From Leptospira paudalimensis (GTDB taxonomy: Bacteria; Spirochaetota; Leptospiria; Leptospirales; Leptospiraceae): a stretch of 64,000 bases of DNA. The notes under the pieces are model-generated. The model had not been told where the DNA came from, made no database searches, and saw nothing but the letters and a program-made list of their open reading frames with translations. Both the position numbers and the translations under genes were made by a program. Location of the stretch: positions 231 through 64,230 of the forward strand of contig NZ_JAMQPR010000001.1 of the NCBI RefSeq assembly GCF_026151345.1. The letters run 5' to 3'. Position 1 is the first letter of the stretch; each line of letters opens with the position of its first letter. Below, in pieces: positions 34,897-44,198 of this stretch.

Positions 34897-35592
34897 ATGA
34901 GCCTCAAAATCTCTCTAACACTCCTTTTGTTCCTCCTAACATCGATTTCCCTTTCTGCTGAGGAGTTTGCAGTCGCAACTTTTACACGTGGAAAGGTAAG
35001 TTTTTTACCAGCCTCTGACACTTCTAAACTCTGGAAAACTCTCAAAGTAAACGATGTGTTAAAACCTGGAGATCGGATCAAAACTGGAAATGGATCCAAA
35101 GTGGACTTTTTGTACCAAGAGACAGAAATCAGAATCCAACCTAACACAGATTTTACTTTAAAGGAATGGAACTCCGATAAAAAAGTAGCAAAAGCCTATG
35201 TCCAAAACGGCGCTGCCTGGTTTCGTGTGAACGGTTTCAAAAAAGGAAGTTTTGAAGTGTCCACACCAACTACAACAGCAGGAGTTCGCGGAACTGCATT
35301 TGGAGTGTTTTTCGAAGAAAAAGAGAAAAAGGGTTATACTTGTGTTTGTGAAGGACAAGTTAACATCAATGGAATCGATTTTGTAAAAGGTACTGGTGGT
35401 GCTAAAAAAGAAGGTGCAACCGAACTTGAAAAAAATGAGTACAAAGACATGATCACAAAAGACGGAGCAACCGTTTTACTCAATGAAAAAAGAAAACAAA
35501 TGCCAATGTTAAATCGTTGTCTACCATGCCACAAACCTATTGGTTGGGAAGATAAAAGTTTTACACCGGATGAAACCTACGGCAAAAAGTGA
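34897..35592 (+). CDS. FecR domain protein with a CxxCH motif
   Basis: 231 residues from the ATG at 34897. A signal peptide ends at LSA-EE. The central FecR domain has TTTAGVRGTAFGVF and a CVC pair. Near the C-terminus RCLPCHKPIGWE contains CxxCH, the covalent heme-c attachment motif, or alternatively a metal or disulfide pair. FecR domains bind ligands in the periplasm. It overlaps the porin gene by 4 bp and is 1.4 kb upstream of a DsbD-type protein that could keep the CxxCH cysteines reduced for heme insertion (inference). Confidence 0.85.
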   Translation: MSLKISLTLLLFLLTSISLSAEEFAVATFTRGKVSFLPASDTSKLWKTLKVNDVLKPGDRIKTGNGSKVDFLYQETEIRIQPNTDFTLKEWNSDKKVAKAYVQNGAAWFRVNGFKKGSFEVSTPTTTAGVRGTAFGVFFEEKEKKGYTCVCEGQVNINGIDFVKGTGGAKKEGATELEKNEYKDMITKDGATVLLNEKRKQMPMLNRCLPCHKPIGWEDKSFTPDETYGKK

Positions 35593-36986
35593 AATTTATT
35601 TCTAGGTTTATCATTGTGTTTTCCTTCTTCATCTATCCAATATTAGGTGAAGAAGTGGTTACAACCAAAAAAGAAGAACCCGATGGCTACTATGGCTTAA
35701 AATTAGGTGCCATCATCACTCCCACTGCCTCGATTCGAATCCGTGACAAAGCTTCAGGTGCTAACGAACTTTCTCCCTCCGATAAAACTGGATTTTCCAT
35801 GCCATGGACAATGTTTTCGATTTCAAAAGAATGGGAAGATTTGGGAATTAAAGCAGAATTTTGGGGCGAAATTTTAAGAAATGACGCACTCACAAATGAT
35901 ACATCTGTCGGAACCGGAAATAAATCGAATCCGTATGTATTTTTAGTTCGGCGAGCAAATCTTGCAAAAACATTTGAACTTGGAACAACTAAACACCAAA
36001 TCCAGTTTGGAATGTTTGAACTTCCACATATGTTTTCTGTTTGGTCAGGAAATTATGATTGGCGGTATTTTGATAAATCACCTTTGGAATCTCTTGGATT
36101 TGCAAAAGACCCTGTTGATTTAGGAATTAATTATATTGGAAAATGGAGATCATTTTCTTTGCAGACTGCAATTGTCAATGGAGAAGGTTACCGAGATGTA
36201 CAAAACACAACCAATACTGGTTATGATGTAATCGGAAAAATAGGTTGGGATCCTTCCTGGACTGAAAATTTAAAAACAGGTATCCACCTACTTGGTCGAG
36301 CATCGAATGCATTTGGTTATGCGAATGATGAATGTAGGGAAGGACGAACCAAATGCCTTTTAGATGATGGAAATCCAAATACAAAACGACAAGGACCTGT
36401 TTCATTAAACCAAGAACAAGTCATCGCAATAGAATCGCATCTCCTTTGGAAGGATACCATCAATTTGGGACTTGGCGGGATGTTCAAAAAACATTTGGGT
36501 GGAAAGATTGTTGATCGTATGGCACCCTACCAACAAGGAACGATCATTCCCGAATCAACAGGCAAAGGGGCTTACCTCTGGTTAGGGATTGGGAATGGTA
36601 CCCTTCGGTTGGTAACAAGGGGTGAGATCGCAACTGGAGGTCCAAACCCTGGACTTAGGGCAACAGAAACCGTAGAACGGGAACCTTGGGTAAGGTTCCA
36701 ACCTGGTGCCACAGAACCAAGGTATTCTGACCAGTCCTATTATATAGGAAAACAGATTTTTGGAGAATGGTTGTTTTCCCCGACAACTCGGTTTGCGATT
36801 GGGTATATGGAAGTCCGATCGTATGATACAAAAGGGGAACCCAATAAATGGTATGTAGACAGTACCGGGGAATCATCAAATCGTGTCGAATATATAGGAC
36901 AGTTTTCAAAACCTACAACGTTTCCAATCTCCGAATATGGTAGATTGGATCGTAGTATTATATTGAAAGCGACAACTTCGTTCTAA
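35589..36986 (+). CDS. Outer-membrane porin-like beta-barrel
   Basis: 465 residues starting at GTG that overlaps the upstream TGA (GTGA). A signal peptide ends near ILG-EE. Alternating strands, many aromatic residues at strand ends and the C-terminal Phe (KATTSF) fit a 16- to 18-strand outer-membrane barrel. Residues near 245-260 include a Cys pair (DECREGRTKCLL) probably forming an extracellular disulfide. The substrate is unknown; the FecR and DsbD neighbours suggest metal, heme or redox-linked uptake. Confidence 0.82.
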   Translation: MKFISRFIIVFSFFIYPILGEEVVTTKKEEPDGYYGLKLGAIITPTASIRIRDKASGANELSPSDKTGFSMPWTMFSISKEWEDLGIKAEFWGEILRNDALTNDTSVGTGNKSNPYVFLVRRANLAKTFELGTTKHQIQFGMFELPHMFSVWSGNYDWRYFDKSPLESLGFAKDPVDLGINYIGKWRSFSLQTAIVNGEGYRDVQNTTNTGYDVIGKIGWDPSWTENLKTGIHLLGRASNAFGYANDECREGRTKCLLDDGNPNTKRQGPVSLNQEQVIAIESHLLWKDTINLGLGGMFKKHLGGKIVDRMAPYQQGTIIPESTGKGAYLWLGIGNGTLRLVTRGEIATGGPNPGLRATETVEREPWVRFQPGATEPRYSDQSYYIGKQIFGEWLFSPTTRFAIGYMEVRSYDTKGEPNKWYVDSTGESSNRVEYIGQFSKPTTFPISEYGRLDRSIILKATTSF

Positions 36987-36996
36987 GATAAAATAT

Positions 36997-38310
36997 ATGT
37001 TTTCTGAAATCCAAACCTTCATTGAGTCACAATTGTCTTCTGGCAATTTTTCTTATTCCACAGCGTTATTTTTAGCCTTAGGTGGTTTATTTGCCGGGTT
37101 ACTTCCTTGTGTATATCCATTGTATCCAATCACGGCTGGAATTTTAAAAACTAGAGTCGCCAAACACAAATGGTCTCATCCACTCGTGTATTATTTTGGT
37201 TTAGCGTTGATGTATGCAATCTTTGGATTGATTGCAGGAGTCAGTGGGGGAGTTTTTAATTCATTTTTACGATTTCCAGAAACTCAATTGGTTTTAGCAA
37301 TTTTGTTATTTGTATTGGGACTGAGTGTTGCTGAATTTTTATATTTTCCTTTTTTTTCAGGTGATCTAAAAAATTCGGTTAATGTAAATTATGCGAATAC
37401 ATTCTTTTTAGGAATGGGAGCAGGTTTGTTGTCGTCACCTTGTGTTGGCCCTGTTGTTGTTTCCATACTAGTCCAACTCATCAATTACCAAACAGAAGGA
37501 TTCAAAATTTTACCGATCCTTTTTACTTCTTTTAAAATGTTTTTATTTGGAATGGGACTTGGAATTCCATTTTTGATGATTGGTGTATTTGGATTGTCAC
37601 TTCCTAAATCGGGAAAGTGGATGAAATACATTCAATGGGCATTAGCCATTCTCATTTTCTATTTTTCTTATACATACCTTGAAAAGGCATTTGATTTATG
37701 GGGACTGGAGAAAGGCTTAAGCTCGAAAGTTTTTCTCCTTTGGACAGTGGCTCTTTCGTTTTTGTACCTTCAAAAAAAAGAGGGAACAACTACCGAAAAG
37801 ATGAAACAATCTCTCTATCAAATTGTATCCATCACTGCTTTACTCATTTTGTTCTTATTTTTGAATCTATCCTTATGGAAACAAAACTTTGGAAATGCAG
37901 TTTCCAATTCAAATACTTCAAATTTTGAATTAAAGGAAGAACATGGAAATTTGGTTTGGTACCGAAATGAAAGTGATGTACTTTCATTAGCAAAAGAAAA
38001 GAATAAGCCAATATTTATTGATTTTTATGCCGATTGGTGTACTAACTGTAAGGAATTTCAGAAACTTACACTGACAAACAAAGAGTGGAACGAAACCCTT
38101 CAGAAGGATGTGATATTATGGAAAGTTTATGATACAGATCCTATATTTGAAACATTTGCCTCAAATCTAGAATATCCCGAATTAAAAATTGGATTACCTT
38201 TCTTTTTGATTCTCAGTCCAGATGGAAAACGTTTGTATAAATCCAATGACTATCTGGATACAAAAGGAATGATTTCTACGATCCGTAATTTCTACAATAA
38301 TTCTAAGTAA
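36997..38310 (+). CDS. DsbD-like thiol:disulfide transporter (CcdA core plus thioredoxin domain)
   Basis: 437 residues. Membrane segments at 22-300 form a CcdA-type core with GLLPCVYPLYPITAG (Cys38) and a second Cys in LLSSPCVGPVV. The C-terminal thioredoxin-like domain has the active site DWCTNCK (about 350-356). The N-terminal periplasmic alpha domain of full DsbD is absent, so it probably passes electrons to another partner. Ten bp after the porin gene. Confidence 0.92.
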   Translation: MFSEIQTFIESQLSSGNFSYSTALFLALGGLFAGLLPCVYPLYPITAGILKTRVAKHKWSHPLVYYFGLALMYAIFGLIAGVSGGVFNSFLRFPETQLVLAILLFVLGLSVAEFLYFPFFSGDLKNSVNVNYANTFFLGMGAGLLSSPCVGPVVVSILVQLINYQTEGFKILPILFTSFKMFLFGMGLGIPFLMIGVFGLSLPKSGKWMKYIQWALAILIFYFSYTYLEKAFDLWGLEKGLSSKVFLLWTVALSFLYLQKKEGTTTEKMKQSLYQIVSITALLILFLFLNLSLWKQNFGNAVSNSNTSNFELKEEHGNLVWYRNESDVLSLAKEKNKPIFIDFYADWCTNCKEFQKLTLTNKEWNETLQKDVILWKVYDTDPIFETFASNLEYPELKIGLPFFLILSPDGKRLYKSNDYLDTKGMISTIRNFYNNSK

Positions 38311-38320
38311 TTTATTCAAA

Positions 38321-38349
38321 GCGAATCAACCATTTTGTGGATGATTCGC
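38321..38349. terminator. Hairpin terminator between convergent genes
   Basis: Stem GCGAATCA/TGATTCGC (8 bp) extended by CCA/TGG after one mismatch, with loop TTTTG. It is between the stops of the DsbD-like gene and the flavin oxidoreductase gene. A T-rich stretch follows on the plus strand (ATAATATTTGTTTTG) and A-rich DNA precedes it, so it may work both ways. Confidence 0.7.
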
Positions 38350-38369
38350 ATAATATTTGTTTTGTGAAT

Positions 38370-39311
38370 TTATCGAGGGAGTGAGCTAACAGTTTGCAAA
38401 TATTCATTTGCAATTTCTTTTACAATCTCACCAGCCGGTTTCACTTCTTCAATTTGGGCAACACCTTGTCCAGCAGACCAAATGTCTCTCCAACGTTTGT
38501 ATTCTTGTTCGATTGCTTTTTCTCCACCAGCATGTCCCGCTGCAATTTTTTTAGGTCCGTCTTCCAGAATATCTGGTGATCGTTCCACTGATTTGGCCAA
38601 CCAATTAGCAGGGATCCCTGATATTTTTTCAGTATATACAATCTCATCTGGACTTGAATCAATTAACATTTGTTTGTATTCATTTTGTGCTCTCGATTCT
38701 GGAGTTGCAATAAATCGTGTACCAATATAAACAGCATCTGCCCCAAGAGAGAGTGCTGCAGCCATTTGTGAACCATTGGAAATGGCTCCTGCGGCAATTA
38801 CTGGAAGTCCTGTTTCTTTTTTAAGATAAGGAATGAGAGCAAATGGGGTGATTGCACCTGCGTGTCCACCTGCACCTTGAGAAACTGCGATGAGTGCATC
38901 TGCGCCAGATTTTGCGACAATGTTAGCGTGTTTGAGGGTTGTCACATCACAAAACAATGCGGAACCATTTGCTTTGATTTCTTTGGCGATTGTCCTTGGT
39001 GTTCCTAAGCTTGTGATGATTAATTCTACTTTTAAATCCATCACCACTTCAAATTGTTTTGCCCAATTAGGATTATGTTCCTTATGTAAAATTAGATTCA
39101 CTCCAATTGGTTTTTTTGTTTTTGAACGAATTTCCAGAATCCCTTCGCGTAACTGTTCTGGAGTTCTGTAATTGAGAGAAGGGAAACACCCAATACCTCC
39201 TGCTTCTGAAACGGCAACTACTAACTCCGGATAGGAGACAAGGAACATGGGTGCGGCAATGATCGGCAGATCAATTTTTAGCATTTCGCTAATTTTTGTT
39301 TTGATTTTCAT
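38370..39311 (-). CDS. NAD(P)H-dependent flavin oxidoreductase (nitronate monooxygenase / FabK-like)
   Basis: 313 residues. LPIIAAPMFLVSYPELVVAVSEAGGIG is the N-terminal flavin-site region (quoted in part: IIAAPMFLVS, SEAGGIG), GAGGHAG in the middle and DAVYIGTRF at the FMN phosphate site. Such TIM-barrel enzymes oxidise nitronates or reduce enoyl compounds. The exact substrate cannot be chosen here. Cotranscribed with the small secreted protein 18 bp upstream. Confidence 0.9.
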   Translation of the reverse strand: MKIKTKISEMLKIDLPIIAAPMFLVSYPELVVAVSEAGGIGCFPSLNYRTPEQLREGILEIRSKTKKPIGVNLILHKEHNPNWAKQFEVVMDLKVELIITSLGTPRTIAKEIKANGSALFCDVTTLKHANIVAKSGADALIAVSQGAGGHAGAITPFALIPYLKKETGLPVIAAGAISNGSQMAAALSLGADAVYIGTRFIATPESRAQNEYKQMLIDSSPDEIVYTEKISGIPANWLAKSVERSPDILEDGPKKIAAGHAGGEKAIEQEYKRWRDIWSAGQGVAQIEEVKPAGEIVKEIANEYLQTVSSLPR

Positions 39312-39329
39312 AAATCTCCTGTTATACGA

Positions 39330-39626
39330 TTATGGTTGGGTTGGTTTTGGCGTTAGGTTGGGAAGATCTGATGGATACCGACCAGATCTTGGTATGCAAC
39401 TCATTGCAAATCCCTGGATGATGTAACAAATTGAATCTTGCGAAATGCACTTAAGAGATTTCTGGTATTCCAAGCCATCAATCTCTGTGGCTATCGAATA
39501 ACATTCCATTTTGTCTTCCATGAAGAGTTGTTGGGGTGTTTTGTTCTCTTGTGCCAATAGAGCAGTAAGAGACAATAAGAGTAGAGGGAGTAGATAAAAA
39601 AATGATTGGAATCGTGTGCGATTCAT
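39330..39626 (-). CDS. Small secreted cysteine-containing protein
   Basis: 98 residues from the ATG at 39626. A clear signal peptide (MNRTRF, then a Leu-rich run, ALLAQ-EN) precedes a 73-residue mature part with four Cys (MECYS, KCIS, SICYI, MSCIP), which probably form two disulfides. Ends in a Pro/Thr tail. The frame continues upstream but would lose the signal peptide and collide with the divergent gene. No family known. Confidence 0.75.
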   Translation of the reverse strand: MNRTRFQSFFYLLPLLLLSLTALLAQENKTPQQLFMEDKMECYSIATEIDGLEYQKSLKCISQDSICYIIQGFAMSCIPRSGRYPSDLPNLTPKPTQP

Positions 39627-39662
39627 TGAACGTAATCCTGCTTTTCCTATAGGAACTGAAAA

Positions 39663-41615
39663 TTGAAAGAAGTCAAACCTTATAAATCCTTTCTGGTTCC
39701 AATTCAATTTGTTCTTTTTTTCCTTTTGATTTTTTTTATCCAAAACTGCTTTGACCTTCATTCCGAAAGCAAACAAGAAATCCAATTACAACAATCTATT
39801 TATCTGATTGACAGGTACTATTATTGGTCTTCTGAAGAAATTTTAGACCCAGAAATGATCCAAGAATCAAAATGGTTACCAATTTCTGATAAATCATTAG
39901 GCTTTAAGAAAAAGGAAAAAGAATATTTATATATCAAATTTAGTGATCAATTCATACGACAACTTCAAAGCCCAATTCTATTTACGGAAATTGCCTTGGA
40001 AACATTTAAAGTTTTCCAAGGAAAAGAGAATGTTTATATTTCAAAGGATTTTGATTTTATATTTCCACACTTGATTCCTCTTAGTCCTGAACCAAAAGGA
40101 TTTATATACATTCAATTCCAATCTCGATATAAAAATTTCATTGGATTAGATCGTGACATTATTCTTAAAAATCATACAAAAGCATTGATTGATTTGTTTA
40201 TGGAAAATCTTTCTAAAACTTTTTTTTCCCCGATATTGTTAGTGTTATCTTTTATATTCATGGGATTTTATTTTTTGCGCAGAAAAGAATTGATTTTTTT
40301 AAATTTTTCAATTCTGCTATTGTCCGCTTCGCTCATCGAAGTGTTAAATGGATTTGTTGGATTTTCATTACGTCAGTATGCTTCGTATATCATTCCAATA
40401 ACATTTCTCAATTTCACTTTTTTCCCTTTTGCTTTTTTGTTATTTTTGATCTCAGTATTTCCTCCTTTCTTTAAGAAAGTTTTTAAGTTCATCGCGATTT
40501 TACACATCTTTGTTTTTTTAACGTCTATCATTCGTAATTATGATTTAGGAATTTCTTTTTTAAATAGTGAGGAAGATTATAATTGGATTGTTGTATTGGA
40601 AGCAATCGTAGCCATCTTATCTTCTATCTATGTATTTTTGAAAGGGAATCGGCAAATTAGAGAAATTATCTTAGGCATCCTTGTCATCGTCTTTGCAGGA
40701 CTCCATGATACACTTGTGGATTTAGAAATTTTGAACTACAAAATTCGATTCATTCACTATGGTTTTTTTCTAATGTTGGGATTTTTTGGATATTATGTGT
40801 TCAAACATTATTGGGAATTGTTGCATTCAATCAATCGAATGAACACCGAACTGCGAACAAAAAATAAAGAACTCCAACGATTGATTCAAATTGATAAAGA
40901 TTTAGCATTAGCACATGCCTTACAAAAATCATTATTGTCTTCTAAATACAATGAGGACGATAAAATTCGTATCATTGGATTTTCTCAGAATTTGGAATCT
41001 GTTGGGGGAGATTATTTTGACCATACAAAAGATAGTATGGGTAATTGGGCTTTTTTAATTGCAGATGTGTCTGGTCATGGAATTTCTTCCGCAATGGTAG
41101 CTGCCATGTCAAAAATGGCATTCGTAGGTGCAGGTCCCTATTTACAATTTCCAGCAAGGGTATTTCACCTGATGAATCGCCACTTGGTTGGAAAAACAAA
41201 AAATCTCTTCATTACCGCTTCTTATCTTTTTATCGATACAGAATCTTATACAGCTACATTTAGTAATGCAGGACATCCTTGTTTTTACCTAATTCGAAAC
41301 ACTGAGAAAGATGTGATACAACTGACTGCAAAGGGAAAACCATTGGGTCTTTTTTCCCAACAATCATATGCAGAAGAAACTGTTGGGATCCAACCAAAGG
41401 ATAAAATATTACTCTATACAGATGGGATATTTGACTTATTAAATGAACATGGAGAAAGTTTTGGAGAAGATAGGCTCAAATCATTGTTATGGGAATATCG
41501 TTACTACAACATCCAGGATTTATCGAGTATCCTACAAGATTGCCTATTTCGTTTTTCCAATGGTTGGAAACACCAAATGGATGATTTAAGTTTTTTACTC
41601 GTGGAAGTTAAATAA
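39663..41615 (+). CDS. 7TM-DISM sensor with SpoIIE/PP2C phosphatase domain
   Basis: 650 residues, starting at TTG. A hydrophobic N-terminus with a possible lipobox (FFIQNC), a periplasmic sensor region (about 45-175), seven membrane helices (about 190-390), a short coiled coil (MNTELRTKNKELQRL) and a PP2C/SpoIIE phosphatase (about 430-650) with GGDYFD, DVSGHGISSAM, SNAGHP and YTDGIFD. It probably dephosphorylates a partner-switching antisigma antagonist after an extracellular signal. No anti-sigma genes are near. Confidence 0.9.
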   Translation: MKEVKPYKSFLVPIQFVLFFLLIFFIQNCFDLHSESKQEIQLQQSIYLIDRYYYWSSEEILDPEMIQESKWLPISDKSLGFKKKEKEYLYIKFSDQFIRQLQSPILFTEIALETFKVFQGKENVYISKDFDFIFPHLIPLSPEPKGFIYIQFQSRYKNFIGLDRDIILKNHTKALIDLFMENLSKTFFSPILLVLSFIFMGFYFLRRKELIFLNFSILLLSASLIEVLNGFVGFSLRQYASYIIPITFLNFTFFPFAFLLFLISVFPPFFKKVFKFIAILHIFVFLTSIIRNYDLGISFLNSEEDYNWIVVLEAIVAILSSIYVFLKGNRQIREIILGILVIVFAGLHDTLVDLEILNYKIRFIHYGFFLMLGFFGYYVFKHYWELLHSINRMNTELRTKNKELQRLIQIDKDLALAHALQKSLLSSKYNEDDKIRIIGFSQNLESVGGDYFDHTKDSMGNWAFLIADVSGHGISSAMVAAMSKMAFVGAGPYLQFPARVFHLMNRHLVGKTKNLFITASYLFIDTESYTATFSNAGHPCFYLIRNTEKDVIQLTAKGKPLGLFSQQSYAEETVGIQPKDKILLYTDGIFDLLNEHGESFGEDRLKSLLWEYRYYNIQDLSSILQDCLFRFSNGWKHQMDDLSFLLVEVK

Positions 41616-41639
41616 CAGATACCTTAGATTTTTTACAAA

Positions 41640-42677
41640 CTATAGTTCTGGATTGATGATGAAACGAATTGGATTTCCTTTTTTTTCTTCCAAAGCATGT
41701 AGGTACTCATTTGTATCTTCCAATTTGTGAATTCCGCTGATGGACTTTGTTAAATTAAGTTTTTTATCTTTATAAAGTTGGATGAGTTCAGGGATGGCCC
41801 TTCTATCTGATCCATAGGATCCTGTGATTCGGATTTGTCTTTCAATGAGAAAAAATGGCATAGGAATTTCGAGTTTGTTTCTACCAATACCGACTAGGAC
41901 AATCCTTCCTCCACGATTCATCGCACGAACAGAACTTTCGATATTTGGCATAAAACCTGTAAAATCACATAATAGGTCAATCCCTCCCGACTTTTCTTTA
42001 AGGACTTTTCCTACCTGCATGTTTTTTTCGACTAATATCAGTTCGTCGGCACCATATGATTTTGCATTTTCTAAACTTCCACTATCAATATCAATCGCAA
42101 AAATTTTACCTGCCCCCAAAGCTTTGGCTATTGCAACAGCATGGATTCCAAGTCCTCCACAACCAATAATTGCAACAGATTCACCTGCTTTCAGTTCTCC
42201 TTGGTATTTGATTGCATGGTAAGGAGTGGAGACAGCATCAGCTAGGATCGCCCCTTCGGCAAAAGGAATTTGATCAGGCAAAATATGTAAGTATCTTTCT
42301 TCTGTTTGGATGTATTCTGCAAAACCACCTCTTTGGTTAAAACCAATCACTCCAATGTGTTCACAAAGATTTTCTCTCCCCGCCAAACAATGCTTACATT
42401 TTCCACAAGAGGTTCCTGCACTCACAACAACTCGGTCACCCACTTTTAATTTTGTGATTTGTTCACCAATCTCAGTGATCACACCTGAAGTTTCATGACC
42501 AGGAACACAGGGAGTATATGTTGCCTTCATTTTTCCATGTAAGATGAGATGAATGTCTGACCCACAGATCCCACAAGCTTTTACCTTCACTTTCACTTGG
42601 TTTGGTAATAATGGTGGTAATTCTAATTCTCGGATTTCTAAGGATTTAGATCCTTGTGGTAAAACAGCTGCTTTCAT
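41640..42677 (-). CDS. Zinc-dependent alcohol dehydrogenase family protein
   Basis: 345 residues of the MDR superfamily. Catalytic zinc ligands: ACGICGSD (Cys), PGHE (His/Glu). The structural zinc lobe is complete with CGKCKHCLAGRENLC. NAD(P) motif GCGGLGIHAVAIA. Probably an alcohol or polyol dehydrogenase. Its start overlaps the upstream gene of 201 residues as ATGA. Confidence 0.92.
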   Translation of the reverse strand: MKAAVLPQGSKSLEIRELELPPLLPNQVKVKVKACGICGSDIHLILHGKMKATYTPCVPGHETSGVITEIGEQITKLKVGDRVVVSAGTSCGKCKHCLAGRENLCEHIGVIGFNQRGGFAEYIQTEERYLHILPDQIPFAEGAILADAVSTPYHAIKYQGELKAGESVAIIGCGGLGIHAVAIAKALGAGKIFAIDIDSGSLENAKSYGADELILVEKNMQVGKVLKEKSGGIDLLCDFTGFMPNIESSVRAMNRGGRIVLVGIGRNKLEIPMPFFLIERQIRITGSYGSDRRAIPELIQLYKDKKLNLTKSISGIHKLEDTNEYLHALEEKKGNPIRFIINPEL

Positions 42678-43279
42678 AACATAATTCCATCAAGTTCAGA
42701 TAAGAGTTCACTCGTATCGGATTCGTTCAATTGTTCCAACGTAAGTTCAATCATATCGTTTAAATAATATTTCAAATTCTTATATTCCAACAAAAACAGT
42801 TTTAAATTTGTTTTTTCTTCATCAGTGAGACGATTTTCCATATTCAATTTACAAAGAGCCAAAACTCCGAATGCAGATTTGAGTTCATCTTGGTTTGATG
42901 CGATGGAAAACAATTCTCTGATGTCAAGTTCGGCAAAGGTAGGGAGTAAATCGGAAATTAATTCCATAGCACCAATAGGGATGGTACGGTCCAAAGATTT
43001 GACATAATTCAATAAGACACGGTAACTTTTTGAATCTCCAACATAAGATAACAGATAAACCATACCAGATAGTAAAACCTTATGGTAACCCCAAGTAAGC
43101 CTTCCTGAGTCCGCTTCACGGATAATTTGGTAAATCATCGCCCAAACGTTTTTATCGTTATTTGCTGCCAATTTCATCAATTCTAAGAGGCGATTTTCCC
43201 AGATTGGTTGGTCCATCTCCATTTTTAATTGGTCAATGGCTTCTAAGGGAGAATTGGGTAATGATCCTAACTTTTGCAC
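42674..43279 (-). CDS. Helical repeat-like protein of unknown function
   Basis: 201 residues, nearly all helical with Leu-rich amphipathic helices (LLELMKLAANN, LLSYVGDSKSYRVLLNYVKSL), suggesting a HEAT/ARM-type solenoid. No catalytic motif is seen. It overlaps the alcohol dehydrogenase by 4 bp (ATGA), so the two are coupled. An adaptor role is possible. Confidence 0.72.
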   Translation of the reverse strand: MQKLGSLPNSPLEAIDQLKMEMDQPIWENRLLELMKLAANNDKNVWAMIYQIIREADSGRLTWGYHKVLLSGMVYLLSYVGDSKSYRVLLNYVKSLDRTIPIGAMELISDLLPTFAELDIRELFSIASNQDELKSAFGVLALCKLNMENRLTDEEKTNLKLFLLEYKNLKYYLNDMIELTLEQLNESDTSELLSELDGIML

Positions 43280-43377
43280 AGTTTCCTCTCGACATAATTC
43301 TAGAATATGAGACGTATATGTCTTTTCTTTTTTATCATGCTAATGTTTTCTCTGTACGGCCGAAACTAGTTGCATAG

Positions 43378-44196
43378 ATGAAACGTTTTTCGGTAATACT
43401 ACTGCTTCTCTTCACTGCAATGGGAGAGACGACGCCGGACCAATCCAGTTCTAAAGCAACTCAGTTAATTCGTGTTAGCTACGGACTTAAGGATAACTAC
43501 GAGTTTCTTCGCATTTTAAATTCAACTATAAGTAATCGTGGGACTGAAGACCAAAAAAAATACTTCAAACGATGTGTACAACACCATATAGAATCTGAAA
43601 TCCTTCATTTACAAATGGATTTGGGAAAATCATACGCAGAACTACGTAGAACGCAAGGTTTACTCATCCAATTGTACATCAATGTTTTGGAAGATGAAAT
43701 TGAAGAGTTAGAAATTGAGTTAGGCAGACTGGCTCGGCTTGCCAATGGAAAAGAAAAAACAGAAACCAAATTGTATTTGAGATTAGGTTATCGTGAAATT
43801 GCAGTTGCCAAACAAAAATTAATCATTGGAAAAAACATACGTCCTTATTTGTATTTGATGAAATTACAGGAGTTGGCTTTTTCCTTAAAATCTTTAAAAC
43901 AAGCAGAGAAATATATTGTTTTGCTTGGATTATTACATGACTCTGTTGATGAATTTGATAAGGAAAGTCGATCTTTCGAAGCAATGGCCAATGAAGTAAT
44001 TCGAATCATTGTGAGTGACAAAGAGAAATATCTACGATTATTGTACGATAGCCATTTTGATTCATATGGATCTCTGAATTATTACGAACAAATTTGGAAA
44101 CAACCCGATTTACACGAATTAGCATCAGGAATTCCCAATTTTGATCCAGCTTACTTTCGTAACCCAGAAGAAGCAAAAATTCCAACCTTCAAATAG
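43378..44196 (+). CDS. Exported helical protein of unknown function
   Basis: 272 residues. A short signal peptide (MKRFSVILLLLFTAMG-ET) precedes a mostly helical mature domain with acidic coiled-coil-like stretches (LEDEIEELEIELGRL). No lipobox. It contains one Cys and ends in a Pro-rich tail. First gene of a six-gene tightly packed operon: rhomboid 2 bp later, then dehydrogenase, SAHH-like, Nudix, nitrilase-fold. Function unknown. Confidence 0.78.
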   Translation: MKRFSVILLLLFTAMGETTPDQSSSKATQLIRVSYGLKDNYEFLRILNSTISNRGTEDQKKYFKRCVQHHIESEILHLQMDLGKSYAELRRTQGLLIQLYINVLEDEIEELEIELGRLARLANGKEKTETKLYLRLGYREIAVAKQKLIIGKNIRPYLYLMKLQELAFSLKSLKQAEKYIVLLGLLHDSVDEFDKESRSFEAMANEVIRIIVSDKEKYLRLLYDSHFDSYGSLNYYEQIWKQPDLHELASGIPNFDPAYFRNPEEAKIPTFK

Positions 44197-44198
44197 TT

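Noticed and set aside
39627..39785. N-terminal extension of the small secreted protein gene to 39785
   Set aside because: It overlaps the divergent 7TM phosphatase gene and hides the signal peptide.
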